Shown in pieces: positions 11,843-23,100 of a DNA stretch of 64,000 nt (position 1 is the first letter of the stretch; each line of letters opens with the position of its first letter). This DNA is from Limnanthes douglasii subsp. nivea (lineage: Eukaryota; Streptophyta; Magnoliopsida; Brassicales; Limnanthaceae): positions 57,122,742 to 57,186,741 of the forward strand of contig JAUPFV010000005.1 of the NCBI GenBank assembly GCA_036936605.1, given 5' to 3'. The notes under the pieces were generated by a model that saw nothing but the letters and a program-made list of their open reading frames with translations, was not told the DNA's origin and ran no database searches. The translations under genes and the position numbers were made by a program.

Positions 11843-14310
11843 TTATTTAGACCCACTAGGAGGTAATAGTTTGGAAGGATCCATGGTAGTATTAGCTTCT
11901 GTGTCTTTCTCGAGAGCCACGGTCGAGGTCGGGGAAGCAACCTGTAAAAGGTGAGCAAAGGAGCCCAGGTTCAGACCAGGATTTATGGCCATTAATTCTG
12001 CAACAACTTTTTGGTTCTATGTGGCGATCATATCGGCTGCAGCTAAGAACACTTGTGTTTCCCTTTCTTCAACAGCTGTGTTTATCTTTTCTTACCATTG
12101 GTGTCGTTCGTGCTCGAGCTGAGAACGCCCTTCTTCGATTTCCTTGGTCAATTTGCTCACCTCATAAGTCAGAGCAGCAATCCGATCTGCTTGTTCCTTT
12201 ACCCTATTCGCCTGATGATTGGCCCTATCCAACAGTTTAACATTCTATGTCTGCAAATTGCAATTCCTCTTCAGCAAGTTTTCGTTCTGATTTACCACCA
12301 TGTTAAGGTTTTCAGAAAGAGCTGTGAACCATTGGTCCTTGAATGACATAGTTTCTTATAGAGACGCAACTGTTTTCTCTAGTTGGGCTTTAGCATTCAA
12401 TGCTTCACGCTTAATAGAATGGGCTGAGGAGTATGCATGTCTCAAACGGATAATTTCTGCAGTACAAAACTTGGAAGAGCAAAAAAAACATAGCTTCAGG
12501 CTTCCATCTCTCCATTGCAGTCATATCAGCATGAGATATATTACAACAACTCAAAATGAAGGAGTTATGCTGCATCTGAACAATCAACAATGAAGATAAG
12601 TGTACATATATAGTCTACAATTTGAAGTGTATAAGTTAATAGTTTATACCTCGATCGCTAGCTCTGTTTACTCAAAATGAAGGAGTTTCAGAAAGAGCTC
12701 TGTGTTGGAAACCTTATCATAGTAGGAGATATCAGGTGTCTTACGTAGTTGCTCGAACATGTAGAAGGAATGACGAGGAATTGTACTTTTTGGTGCTCCC
12801 CTATAGGTACCCTTTGTTGGCTGGTCTCCGCAGCTTTGTCACCGGGGTTAGTCCTTTCGGTGTTCTCCACAGAGGGAGTTGGAACTCCCAAAGAGGAGCT
12901 CAGTGCTAGTTGTTGCGCTGAGGTCGCATGAGTGGGAGGATGCAGCCCTGTATCTTTTTCAGCTTGGTGGTCATTCTCTTCGGAATCATCTAGATCGACT
13001 ATCTCCTTTACCCATTTTGTCATTCACCAACTTCTCTTATTGATGGATTAAGAGGACCTGCTCCTTCATTAGAGGTGGTTTGAGCGCCACCATCTTCTTT
13101 ATCTCGAAGTTTAAATCTTCTGGTGATTAGAGGAACAGCTTCAATTACCTTTTTCTTGTTATTCCTCCTTGTGATGAGGCCACCAGAGTTAGTTTCTTCA
13201 TCTTCATTTTCTCTTTCTGTTTGAGGGTTAGTTGATTGAGCAGCGGCAGGCACAGGAGGTGCTTCTTTTTCATTTTGCTCGACAGACTTCTCTTTCTCCT
13301 TACCGCCGTCATTACCTTGATTAATGGAGAGAGCTGCAGCAGAGGCAGAATCCCCAGGTTCGCCAGCTTTGCGTGTGACTTGAGGTACTGCTAGCCAAAT
13401 GCCAGGACTGTTTTTCTCACGGAGCTTCTGTTTTAAAATCATCTTGAGGCGGTCCATGGTAGCTTTAGAGCCGTCTCCCATTTTGAGGCGGTCCATTTTG
13501 ATTCTTTCCTTTTTTGATGAACAGATTTTTGGGGTCTTGTTGCCAGGTTTCAAAGGATAACCTGCTAACACTGATCAGAGGGTTTATGTAATTGTCTGGT
13601 CTTCCTTCTTTCCACCAAGTTTGGTTTGAGAGTTCACCTGAAGACACAAGGTTATGATCAAACGGTTCGAACAAATTAATATTTCCATACAAGATGAAAG
13701 CAAGGCTTACAAGTTTTCTTCCATTGACGTTCTAGTTGAAGATTTAGGGTAGGGGTGCTGTGTGCCCAATTACCCGAAACAAAGACAAAGGAATTTTTCC
13801 AATTCCTGTCAGAGTTGGGTAGTTCTACAATCTTCTTAATCCCTTTGAAATGGGTATAGAGGAAGAGAGTCTTGGCTAGCTTGGTTACATCGGTACCCGA
13901 TAGGAGGTCTGATAAACATATTTCGATGTTTAACAAGCGTGAACTAAGGACTATGCTGAGCAACAGCCTCCAGCCGTTTGTTGACATCTGGGTGGGGCAA
14001 ATACCCAGAAAGGTGAAGTAGTCACGAATCAGTTCAGGGAGGGGTAACCTTAGTCCCTAGTCGAACAAAGTGGTGAAGATTCAAGTTTTTGTTTCCTGAG
14101 TGTGATAAGGATGCTCGCCTAAACCAGGAGCCCTAATGGTTATGTTATCAGGAATGTTACATTTTTCCTTTAGATTGGTGATTCCCTCATCATCTAAATT
14201 ACTGTATTTATGAGCTATTTGAGAAAACTAGTTTTCTAAATCACTCACATTCTCGTATGAGGATTCTACAATTTTGGCGGCCTTACTCCTCACTCCCTTT
14301 TGGGTGCCAT
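11843..14310 (-). pseudogene. antisense gene (aORF) of gypsy element 1, decayed
   Basis: Reading leftward from ATG at 14310, the sequence aligns to the better-kept antisense genes of elements 2 and 3. A core segment (about 14050-13711) reads RLPLPELIRDYFTFLGICPTQ and later NWKNSFVFVSGNW, parallel to LRFPLDPMIVRFFEIYRLCPTQ and KQRFVFLSGAW in element 2. Donor GT at 13710-13709 and acceptor AG at 13639-13638 bound a 73-bp phase-1 intron. After it come a charged, low-complexity middle (13571-12690) and a heptad-rich coiled coil (about 12590-11960), ending SKLLPPSGSK and TAA at 11845-11843. Many stops and at least one frameshift (near 13022) kill it. The core resembles the family Pfam names 'putative gypsy type transposon' (PF04195); function unknown. 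Confidence 0.78.
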
Positions 14311-14837
14311 GGTTTTTCTACAAACTACAATTAGGGAAAGACTAAGTCAGAACGATTGTGAAGGTAAGGGCAAGCGATTTTGGGGACTCCTCTACAACTA
14401 AAGTTTTTAAAACCCTGAATATTGGGTTATCTACAACATTTAACATAAGCTAAAGAGTAAGAAGAAAGGTGTTACCTGAGAAGTTGTTGACGAAGGAAAG
14501 AAGTGAACACCTAGGAATAAGTTCGCAGAGAGTTTATTCAAGAAGAAATATGGTTTTTTCAAATAGATGAGGAAGTAATTATAGTAATGGATCGTTTTCG
14601 CAAACACTTGTAAATTATGACATCATTGTTCATTTGAAAATTATGTCAGGAAGTTAAGTCGCCAAAAGGTAACTGCAGGAAACGGCGTTGCCAGATCCGC
14701 TAGTTGTCTTGATGACACGTGTCAGAAAGAAGCAGATACATGTCGATTCAAATTATTCTTATAAATAAATTAAAAACTCTACTTATAAATATTATTATAA
14801 TTTACAGGTTTATTAATGTCTTATTAAACCTCTAAAC
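14311..14837. other. leader of the antisense gene, element 1
   Basis: About 530 bp between the antisense gene's ATG and the polypurine tract. No coding sequence seen. By position it should hold the promoter and 5' leader of the antisense transcript, which would start close to or inside the 3' LTR; no clear TATA box can be singled out. Confidence 0.4.
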
Positions 14838-14849
14838 AAGGGGGAGCCC
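14838..14849 (+). promoter_or_regulatory. polypurine tract of gypsy element 1
   Basis: AAGGGGGAGCCC lies directly before the TGATAAGG start of the 3' LTR, the position of the plus-strand primer in LTR retrotransposons. Confidence 0.75.
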
Positions 14850-15668
14850 TGATAAGGGGGAATTCTCCAGGACACGAGCAAGGAGCAATGTGAGCTGGGA
14901 TTATGATGAGCATAGAAGAAGAGAACGAGTTTTATGGCTTGGATGAGCTCGACATCAGGTCAACATCAATAATAGATAACGCAGACGAGGTCGATAACAG
15001 GATTGGCTAAAAATGGGGATGATCTCCAAGAGATACTGAGCCCGTCAATGAACCAAGCTCAACGATGCACAAAGCATGATAACGGAAGAAAACTTAAAAG
15101 CAGGCATGGTGTTGCTGAACTCAAGATCATAATGAGCTCGGTGAGGTAAAAGAAGAGTTGATCGACTGAATTCAAGCTCAAAACGAGCTCGATGACGACA
15201 TAGTAGAGTTAATCGACTAGAACAAGGAAGGTGGCGAAATGAAAGGACTTGAGCGCATCATAAGTCAGCTCAAGCTCAGCGCAATAGATCGAACTGGGTT
15301 CTGAGCTCGAGTTTGACCTCAACAAATTAGGTCGACTCTGGTGTTCTTAAAAAAAAGAGTTCAGCGCAGAATGAAGTGTAGATTGCACTCAGATCTTTTA
15401 TTTGTAATGTTAACACACGATTCAATCCACGGGTTTAAGGCGTGTTAGTTAATCCATGATTATAGGGATAATAGTGGTAATAGTTGTTAGTTCCACAATG
15501 ATAGGGATAATTGTTAAAGTGGGTTAGTGGCGCTTTTAGCGTAACCAAATGTAACTACCCACTCGTCTGTATATTATAAATAGGGAAAACTTATTGATGA
15601 ATAAATGGATCTCTTTCTTGACTAAAACATAGTAGACTACTTTGGCAGAATTTGTTAGTTCCTTAACA
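14850..15668 (+). repeat. 3' LTR of gypsy element 1 (819 bp)
   Basis: Begins TGATAAGG and ends CCTTAACA, followed by the AAAAA target copy (15669-15673). Aligned by eye with the 5' LTR it differs by many substitutions and small indels. It keeps four GAGCTC hexamers at the places seen in the 5' LTR (near 14945, 15133, 15186, 15302), while two others have changed. Confidence 0.93.
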
Positions 15669-16251
15669 AAAAAAATCATATGAAGAAAACTTGGTTTTAT
15701 AAATAAATACATGTCCACGAGTGACATATGCCCTTCCTCAACAAATTCAATATAAAAAAAACAAAGTACAGTACTAGTGCGATATTTCTAAGCCTCTTCG
15801 ACTATTCTTGTTTCACAAACTGTTATTGCAAGTTTCTTATCTAGATGTAGGATTCACTCGCTAAATATATTTACTTGGGTTGTCTAATCGCCCACTTTTA
15901 TCACTCATGTGTGATGTATATCTTGAAGGGTTGCAATCTCTTTTGGTCTAACAATCCTCCTATATGCCTGACCAACCGAGTATACAGACTTTTGTTTCTT
16001 TTGCAACTGTAAAAGAATTCCATTTTAAAGCGGACTTGTGTTTCTTATACTAACCGATTAGTCATGTTTGGTGCAATAAGTGTGAATATATAAATATTTT
16101 AAATTCATTAACTGTTTTATGTTTTACATGTCTTCCTTGAAATAGAATAAAAAATAACATACACGCACAATGACATAAACTATTGTATTTAACATAAAAC
16201 TGACGATGTCATAGATAGTTTTGAATTCATAGTCATAAAATAAAATATTGT

Positions 16252-16253
<2 letters not shown>

Positions 16254-16303
<50 letters not shown>

Positions 16304-16304
16304 C
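16254..16304. repeat. (TA)n microsatellite
   Basis: About 25 uninterrupted TA units. It explains the low-complexity YIYI protein predicted from the minus strand here. Confidence 0.97.
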
Positions 16305-17429
16305 AATCCATATTAATCGGATGTCATAAATAAAGATGCAAAAGAAAAAAACATTCGTCCAAACACTCACATATCTTCATGTTCATAAATGAATATTACA
16401 TCTTGATTGCAACAATATCACGGTAGCTCTAAGTGACGATGGTCATATATGTGCTCAAAATAAACTTTTGTATGACATATATTTTGGGGTTGATCATACC
16501 TTTGTTGAACACTATGCACCAAAAGTTATTCATGCACCAAAATATTTAACTAAACTTGTATTTATTTCTAAAAATATCTAAATTTTACATCTGTACATAT
16601 CTCGAGTAGTTATTTGTGACCTGACTTTAATTGGCTAATAGGTAAAAATATTTGAATAAGTGATAGAATCATTAGTGTGTAGTGAGCTGTTAACCTATGG
16701 AAATGGTCATAAATTCATGGTTCTACCATCCCATTAAAGCTACAAAATCATTTTGTCTAGTGAATCAAACTTTCCCTGAGAGAGTGGTATGTATGAGCCA
16801 ATACCGTTGCATGGTAGTTACATTTAAGTAACTCTCTTGAATTATCCAAAAAATAAAGACAATCCAAAGAAAAATATTCCTTATTTTTTCAAAAATATAG
16901 AACAACATAATAATACGTAACTTTAAGTATGAGTTACATATATGATATTAGCTTTCGAGAAAGTTACATTATCCCTATACTTTCGACTGGAAAAGGTTTC
17001 TAATAAACATCGGAGATGTTATTGGTGCTATTCAGTGAAATAAGTCTTCTTTTAGTGCCCACACATTAATTTTGAGAATAATATAAAATACTTTAAACTC
17101 TATTTTGGCAATTGCAGACACCATACCTTCTAAAATAACACTTGTCACTAGAAGACTTGTATATCAAGGACTTCGTCCAGGTTAACCACCAACTAAAAGA
17201 GCGAAAAAAAAATAGAATCAATTTGTCTTAGAGTTATTAATTGATAAATACCTTAAATGAGGAACTTTGGTTGTCTAACATCACATACCATAATTGAGAT
17301 CACCAATTGGTATCCTAAATACTCATCTCGGGCAACATCTTTACCTCATAGGTTCTATTTTCGAAGTGTCATATAAAACGCACAAAAGCCGATAGATGAT
17401 CGATCCAAAAATAAAATAAAAAATATATC

Positions 17430-18310
17430 AATAACTAAAAAATTATAATTCAATTATGTATAGCATAACTAAACAAACTCAAACCAGTCATAACCAAATA
17501 TTATAATTTAGCTAATTAAATCAATAAATAATTAAATATAAAATAATAAAACCCAGTTAAATTCATTAGTCTTAACAATCGATTATGTATAAAACTAAAC
17601 ACATTTAACATCTTCAAATCAAATAAGATAATTTTATGCGCTAAGTAAAACACATGGTTTAGATAAACATGTATCTTATTAAAAGACATTATGAATCATA
17701 TTATTTATTGTTTGTACAAATCAAGGACATCAAAATTTATTTCTTAAAAAACCATAGAAATGTTTGTATTACTCTCTTAAAACCGACAGGGACAATAGTA
17801 CTTGATCCTCCTTTCATTTTATAATAACGACGAGAATATGGAGTAGATTGCATTTCCTTTAAAGCATGAAATTTAGTGTAATTAAATGAATATATAATCA
17901 AATTTAAAATAATATAACTCAATTAGATTCATTCTTCATATCAATCGATTATATATATCATAACTAAACAAACTCAAAGCAATAAAAAACAACCAATTAT
18001 ATCTAACAAGTCAATTATTAATAAATTAAACCAACTAATACAAAGAACTAAATGCATTAAACTTTTTTTAATCAAATTAAATAATTTTACGCATTAAAAT
18101 AAAAATAGTTTACATAAACTCGTATCCCATTCGAAGACATTATATATTGTATGTTATATGTATTATTTATACAAACCAAGGACATGAGACAGTACTTTCT
18201 CAAAAATTATAGAAGTATTTGGTACCATTCTTTTGGAACCTGTAGGATTAGCATTGCTCGACACTCCTCCCGTTTCATGACAACGCATAGAGGATGAAGT
18301 ACATTACTCA
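17430..18310. repeat. two diverged direct repeats of about 400-450 bp
   Basis: Copy 1 (about 17430-17860) and copy 2 (about 17920-18300) share ordered blocks: CATAACTAAACAAACTCAAA, TCAAATxAxATAATTTTAYGC, GACATTATxxAT, ACAAAYCAAGGACAT and a TCCTCCxTTTCAT block, then GAC(G/A)ACG. They are separated by AT-rich DNA and differ by many substitutions and indels, so the duplication is old. On the minus strand both copies hold a weakly similar short peptide. Origin unknown. Confidence 0.65.
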
Positions 18311-18843
18311 TTAGATATATTACGCAGAGCAACACGTTTATAAATCTACCTCAAACAAAAGGATTGAGCGTGCAATATTTTGTGAATATCGACTAAATAC
18401 TGTAAGTCTGGCTTAACAAGTATTATTGAAATTGTCTCTAAAGATACATGTAAGTTTATTTGATGTATGTGGAGTCGTCATGCTAAAATAGATAAGTATT
18501 ATATTACAATTTTCTAATAGATAAGTTTCTAGCAAAATTCATAATTACACTTATAAAATGCACATTATCTATTGTTTTAAGAATCAACATATCTAAACTA
18601 ATATAAAACTGTCACAAAAAATATATAATCAAACCAAACAACAATCTTATCGACATGTGTATTAGACACAAACTAGTTCAAGATTGCACAAAATATTTTC
18701 ATATTTTATACAAAAAGGACTCATCATTTCGAACAAATCCGTACAAAAAATGTGAAGAAAATTTTCATAAAATGTGCAAATATATATCTTAGTCGTATGA
18801 AAATGTTCACCGAACTACCAACCGAAAATTATCATAATACTCT

Positions 18844-18930
18844 AAAAACGACTTAATATCCAACTATCTTATATCCAATGTAAATCAAAAAACGACTTAA
18901 TATCCAACTATCTTATATCCAATGTAAATC
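18844..18930. repeat. 44-bp tandem duplication
   Basis: The block starting ACGACTTAATATCCAACTAT occurs at 18848 and again at 18892, identical over about 42 bp, giving a period of 44 bp. The identity suggests a recent event. Confidence 0.95.
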
Positions 18931-19226
18931 AACTAACTCAAAACTTAACAACTTACGAGTCAAATATAAAGCAACTTAAGAAGTAAAGAAATCGTATTAT
19001 TGAATTTTAAAATTTTGAAACTCGAATGGCTAACGATTGAATGACAAAAACTCACAAAAATCATATAAAATGAATACAAATGCATACCTAAAGTAGTTGT
19101 ATGGTCGATTAGATAAGATAAAGTGATTTTGATATGAATTTTTTCAAAAGAAATTTTGAAAAAATAGTGAAGTAGATTAAAATATATAATAAAATAATTT
19201 TTTAATGCTATAAAATATAAATATTA

Positions 19227-19242
19227 ATAACAATAATAACAA

Positions 19243-19291
<49 letters not shown>
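19227..19291. repeat. (AAT)n microsatellite
   Basis: About 18 AAT/ATA units, preceded by interrupted AATAAC units. Located some 570 bp upstream of the P450 start codon. Confidence 0.95.
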
Positions 19292-19763
19292 GTTTACTTT
19301 TATTAAATTCATACATCCCAATCACGTTAGTTTAAACTAAAAAACAACTCCCAAGCGTATCCATCCTGTAAATAGCTATGCCAGTCTATAATAGTGGTCC
19401 AATTTAACTAAAGATGATTATATTTAAATAATTGTGCTATCATAGCCACCCGTGATCAACGTTAAATTCAAAAAACAGAAAACATTAACTTATAATACAC
19501 TTAAATTTGATTTAGTAGGTTCTCTTTTAATTGTAAATTTTGGCTAATAAAAACGTAACAAAGAAAAGACATGTATGGTTTGCTTGCTCATTTTCTTATC
19601 ATATTTTATATGGATAAATTATTATAAAAAACGCGTATATCAAACGTAATGTTCTGGAACTTATATGGCAATTACAGATACCATTACGCATCTATATACT
19701 ACCATTATAGATGCACCAACTTTGTTTTCTATTAATATTAAAGTTTCAAAAGCATCCCTAAAT

Positions 19764-19859
19764 TATAAAAAATATACTCAATTATAAAATGACCATAAGC
19801 CTTCTCATCTCTCTCTCTCTATCTTTTACTTACGATATCTAGAGAGAGAAACCGTAAAA
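19764..19859 (+). promoter_or_regulatory. core promoter and CT-rich leader of the P450 gene
   Basis: Two TATA-like boxes (TATAAAA at 19764 and TATAAAAT at 19783) are followed by a pyrimidine patch (TCTCTCTCTCT, about 19807-19822). A transcript start near 19810-19820 would give a leader of about 40-50 nt to the ATG at 19860. TATA plus Y-patch is a common plant core-promoter layout; the exact start is inferred. Confidence 0.5.
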
Positions 19860-20157
19860 ATGGAGTTTTTCTTCAGTTTAGTTCATCAAGTTTTGTGTTC
19901 GTTAGTGGTGATCGGAATGGTTTGGTACTCAGTTCATCTCTACAGAACAACAAGAGGCAAATCAGAAAGTATAAGGAAGAAACTTAAGGTGCAAGGCATA
20001 GATGGACCTGTTCCTTCTTATCTCTTTGGTAACGTTCCCGAGATGCAAACGCTTCGATTAAACGTCGCAACGAAGCCTAAATCGCACAACGATATCGCCG
20101 GACACGATTATACGAATACTCTATTTCCTTACTTGGATCACTGGAGAAAACAATATG
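19860..20157 (+). CDS. CYP714: P450 exon 1: ER anchor and proline-rich hinge
   Basis: Encodes [10 protein letters not shown]..., a hydrophobic anchor of about 25 residues, a basic stop-transfer segment ([14 protein letters not shown]) and the hinge [19 protein letters not shown]. The exon ends ...HWRKQYG with donor G|GTAATC at 20158, phase 1, the same place where Arabidopsis CYP714A genes are split as far as I recall. Reading on past the donor gives an open tail to 20225, which is intron and not part of the protein. Confidence 0.9.
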
Positions 20158-23100
20158 GTAATCTTGTTTCTTTTCGGTTCTTTTACTTACCAGGTTTCTT
20201 ATCTTGTGTGTGGTTTTTAACCTAAAAGTTAAGTTTCGAGAAATAATACGTATATTTATATAATATAAATATAAACTTTTTATGTTTAAGGGGTGTAAAT
20301 TTTTTATGGAATATTAAATTCTTGTGAGTTTGAACAGCCTGTGAAAGAGTGTGAAAAGAGTGTGACAGGTCGTGCATGTCTGCCTAACTTTGGAGGTGGA
20401 TACGAAAACCTAAATTATTTTAACAAATTTTTAATTCAATTATTCAAAAGATGGGTTTTTTTTTTTATAAACAATATGATCTTTTAGGGTGCATATTTAG
20501 AAAATAGTATTTAAATTTATCTATAGTAACTATATTTATTAAAAAAACGTCTAAAAGGACGTTAGATACGGTGTTGGTATATTAACAGAAATATTATAAT
20601 AGGGTTTTTATTAAAATTATTAGTAAATTAATTTTTTATATATATAAAACTAACTATAAAAATGATTCTTAAAAAAACTATAGAGATCTATAAACGGAGG
20701 AAAGTAATATTAATTAGCAATTGTCGTCCTTAAAAATTAAAAAGAAAAATAAATCAAATTTTTTTCTTAGTCGTTCCGTAAATAATTTAGCACATAAATT
20801 AGGTTAACCGGAGTATAGTACAACGTTATTACGTTGTTGATGTCGATTGAACAGCAACAATCATGTTCTGAATTATGTCATTCCCTTTTCAAAAGTATTA
20901 TTATAAACAATTTGTACTATATTATAACACAAAGAGAAAATATCAAGTACACACAGAGAATATATTATATTTTGAAACCAAATTTGACCTGTTCAAAAAG
21001 TAAAACCGACTTTGAAATATTTTAAATACAAGTGGTGTAAAATAATTGAGCAGATTAATGTTAGTCAATTAAGGGTATATAATAAAGTGCTGATTAAATT
21101 AGATTAGTTACATCACCTAGAAAACGTTGGTCCTTATTAAATGCAAGTATATGGAGTAGTATTTTGGTCGTAATTAGAAAGTGAGGGAGGGGTCCATAGA
21201 TCCGTATCATAAGGACCAGTTTGTAGCTGTCAATGTCATTATTTTAGCGGTTTATTTATGTAATTGACTTTCGATTATCGTGAAAGCAGCTTCGAACTGC
21301 TTCTCTGCTGCCCATACATGCATGTTTTCAATACTACTAGGGAGTAGGGAGTAATAAATAGAAAAATTATCTCGTGTCGTGGGGATATACTTTTGAGGTC
21401 CCGTTACAGACTTTCACACCGCCCTCTCTATATAGTAGTAAAGTAACGTGAATAACTAGGGAGAATCAATTTTGTCTATCATTTATCGATTTTTTTTTTA
21501 TATGGTAAAATGATACACTGAATTATCGTACTGAGATATGAATCTTGAAATTTATTAACACAGAATTACAAAAGTAATATTAAAATTTTAAAATAAGATT
21601 ATTATTTTTACAATACTAAAAGATTTTAAGGTTTTAAGATTTTGATAATATATATACTGAAATAAACCGTTAGAAGTTAGAGAACTATTTACTATATTTT
21701 TTGAATTTTTATAATATATTAGAAAAAATGGACATATTAAATCGAAAGTAGCCGGATTGGAAGAGTGGTCGTGAAAAAAGTCAAGACTTTGTTCTTTTTC
21801 TCCAAGAATAGAGTCTGTAATTCTTGATTCTTGTATGGATGAACTCATCGATTTCTCCGAGATTTGATCGCCTTTGGACTATAGAAGAAGGAGAGATTTC
21901 GCCTACTATCATCCTGATTATCATATCAAGACCTTCAACTGAGAATCTGACCTCCATTGCTACTGAGCTTCCTTTGTCTGTGAAGAAAATCTAGTTCGTG
22001 TTAGATAAGGACTTTCCTCTGCTTAGGAAATCTAATCTAACTGGTCATTGCATTGATTCTTTAAGTAATAGAAACTTCCCTCCTACGCTGATTGGAGACA
22101 ACACCAAAATAAGAGTTAACCCTGCCTTTGAGGAATCAAACAAAGGAAAACTAAATTTTGGGGAATCATCTGCTTCTATACCTTCGTATGCAGAAACTTT
22201 GAAACCAAGAATCAAAGAATTACAGCATAATAACGTTATTGTGTCTCGCAAGAACGATCATTCAGTTATCACCTTCGAGGCAAAGGATAGACTCCTTGAT
22301 CAGCCTATCAAAACATACATTAATTGGAAAATTTACCATCGGCAAATCAACGTTGGATACAATCAGAAATTTCCTTGGAAAGTTCAAGTTTACTGGAAAC
22401 TTCAGCATCTTAATATGCGACTACATGCATATTTTCATTGAATTTAATAATATTGAAGACTTCAAGAAACTGTGGTCTAGAAATGTTTGGTCTGTAGGCA
22501 ACAAAACCATAAGGCTCTTCAAGTTGACACTTCAATTCAATCCTAATCTTGAGTGTCATTTCACTCCAATCTGGGAATCTCTCCATAATCTCCCAGAATT
22601 CATGTTTAATGAATCAACAATAGGATAAATTTCTAAAGTTTTAAGAACTCATCTCAAGATCTGGGTTCCTTCATTCAATAGAGCTAAGCAAAATTGTTGC
22701 ATGATCTGGGTTGAAATTGATATATCTAAGCCTTTCACACATAAGGTCTTGATCAAGTTTGGTGAGGAAGACAGTCTCTCGGTTCACATTATCTATGACA
22801 ATTACCCTAACTACTGCAAATTGTGTTCTCATATCTGCCATTCTGAAGACAACTGTAAAAAACAACTTACTCAAGCTACTTAAACCAGTACTAATCCAAC
22901 GCAAGGCCCTGTTATCGCTATACCTGATGTAGCCACTACCACCAAGCTAAAATCCATTATTATTAACAATAAAGATGCAGGCAACCACAGTGAGAACATT
23001 AATGAAATTAATGATGTTTATGTTGAAGGAAGTACCTCTAAGCCTTACGAGGAAAATTATAGTCCTCTTTTTATAAATCAGAAAGCATATTCAAGTTCTA

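Larger units (their letters stand above)
4308..15668 (+). mobile_element. Ty3/gypsy element 1, Tat type, complete but inactive
   Basis: An 11.4-kb LTR retrotransposon. Both LTRs start TGATAAGG and end CCTTAACA, and the element is flanked by the 5-bp duplication AAAAA (4303-4307 and 15669-15673). The order is LTR, primer-binding site, gag, protease, RT, RNase H, second RNase H, integrase, repeat-bearing spacer, antisense gene, polypurine tract, LTR. The two RNase H domains and the antisense gene point to the Tat branch of plant gypsy elements. The first ~180 bp of the LTRs differ at roughly 8% of positions by eye, and pol has a frameshift in RT, one in integrase, several stops and an integrase deletion, so it is old and dead. 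It also carries a 588-bp tandem duplication at the 5' end. Confidence 0.93.
15669..19763. other. AT-rich intergenic region before the P450 gene
   Basis: About 4 kb without a convincing gene. It holds a (TA)n run at 16254-16304, a pair of diverged direct repeats (17430-18310), a 44-bp tandem duplication (18844-18930) and an (AAT)n run (19227-19291), listed separately. A short open frame on the minus strand at 17737-17922 lies in the first of the diverged repeats and has a weak counterpart in the second (GGSS... followed by P-x-G-x-K-R); I do not recognise it. Confidence 0.5.

Noticed and set aside
11727..12593. Plus-strand ORFs of 73-97 residues in the 3' part of element 1
   Set aside because: They are antisense to the decayed aORF coiled coil; no domain and no counterpart in the other elements.
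16124..16306. 60-residue YIYI-rich ORF
   Set aside because: Translation of the (TA)n microsatellite.
20158..20225. Open extension of P450 exon 1 beyond QYG
   Set aside because: A GT donor at 20158 and the match of exon 2 to the next P450 segment show it is intron.
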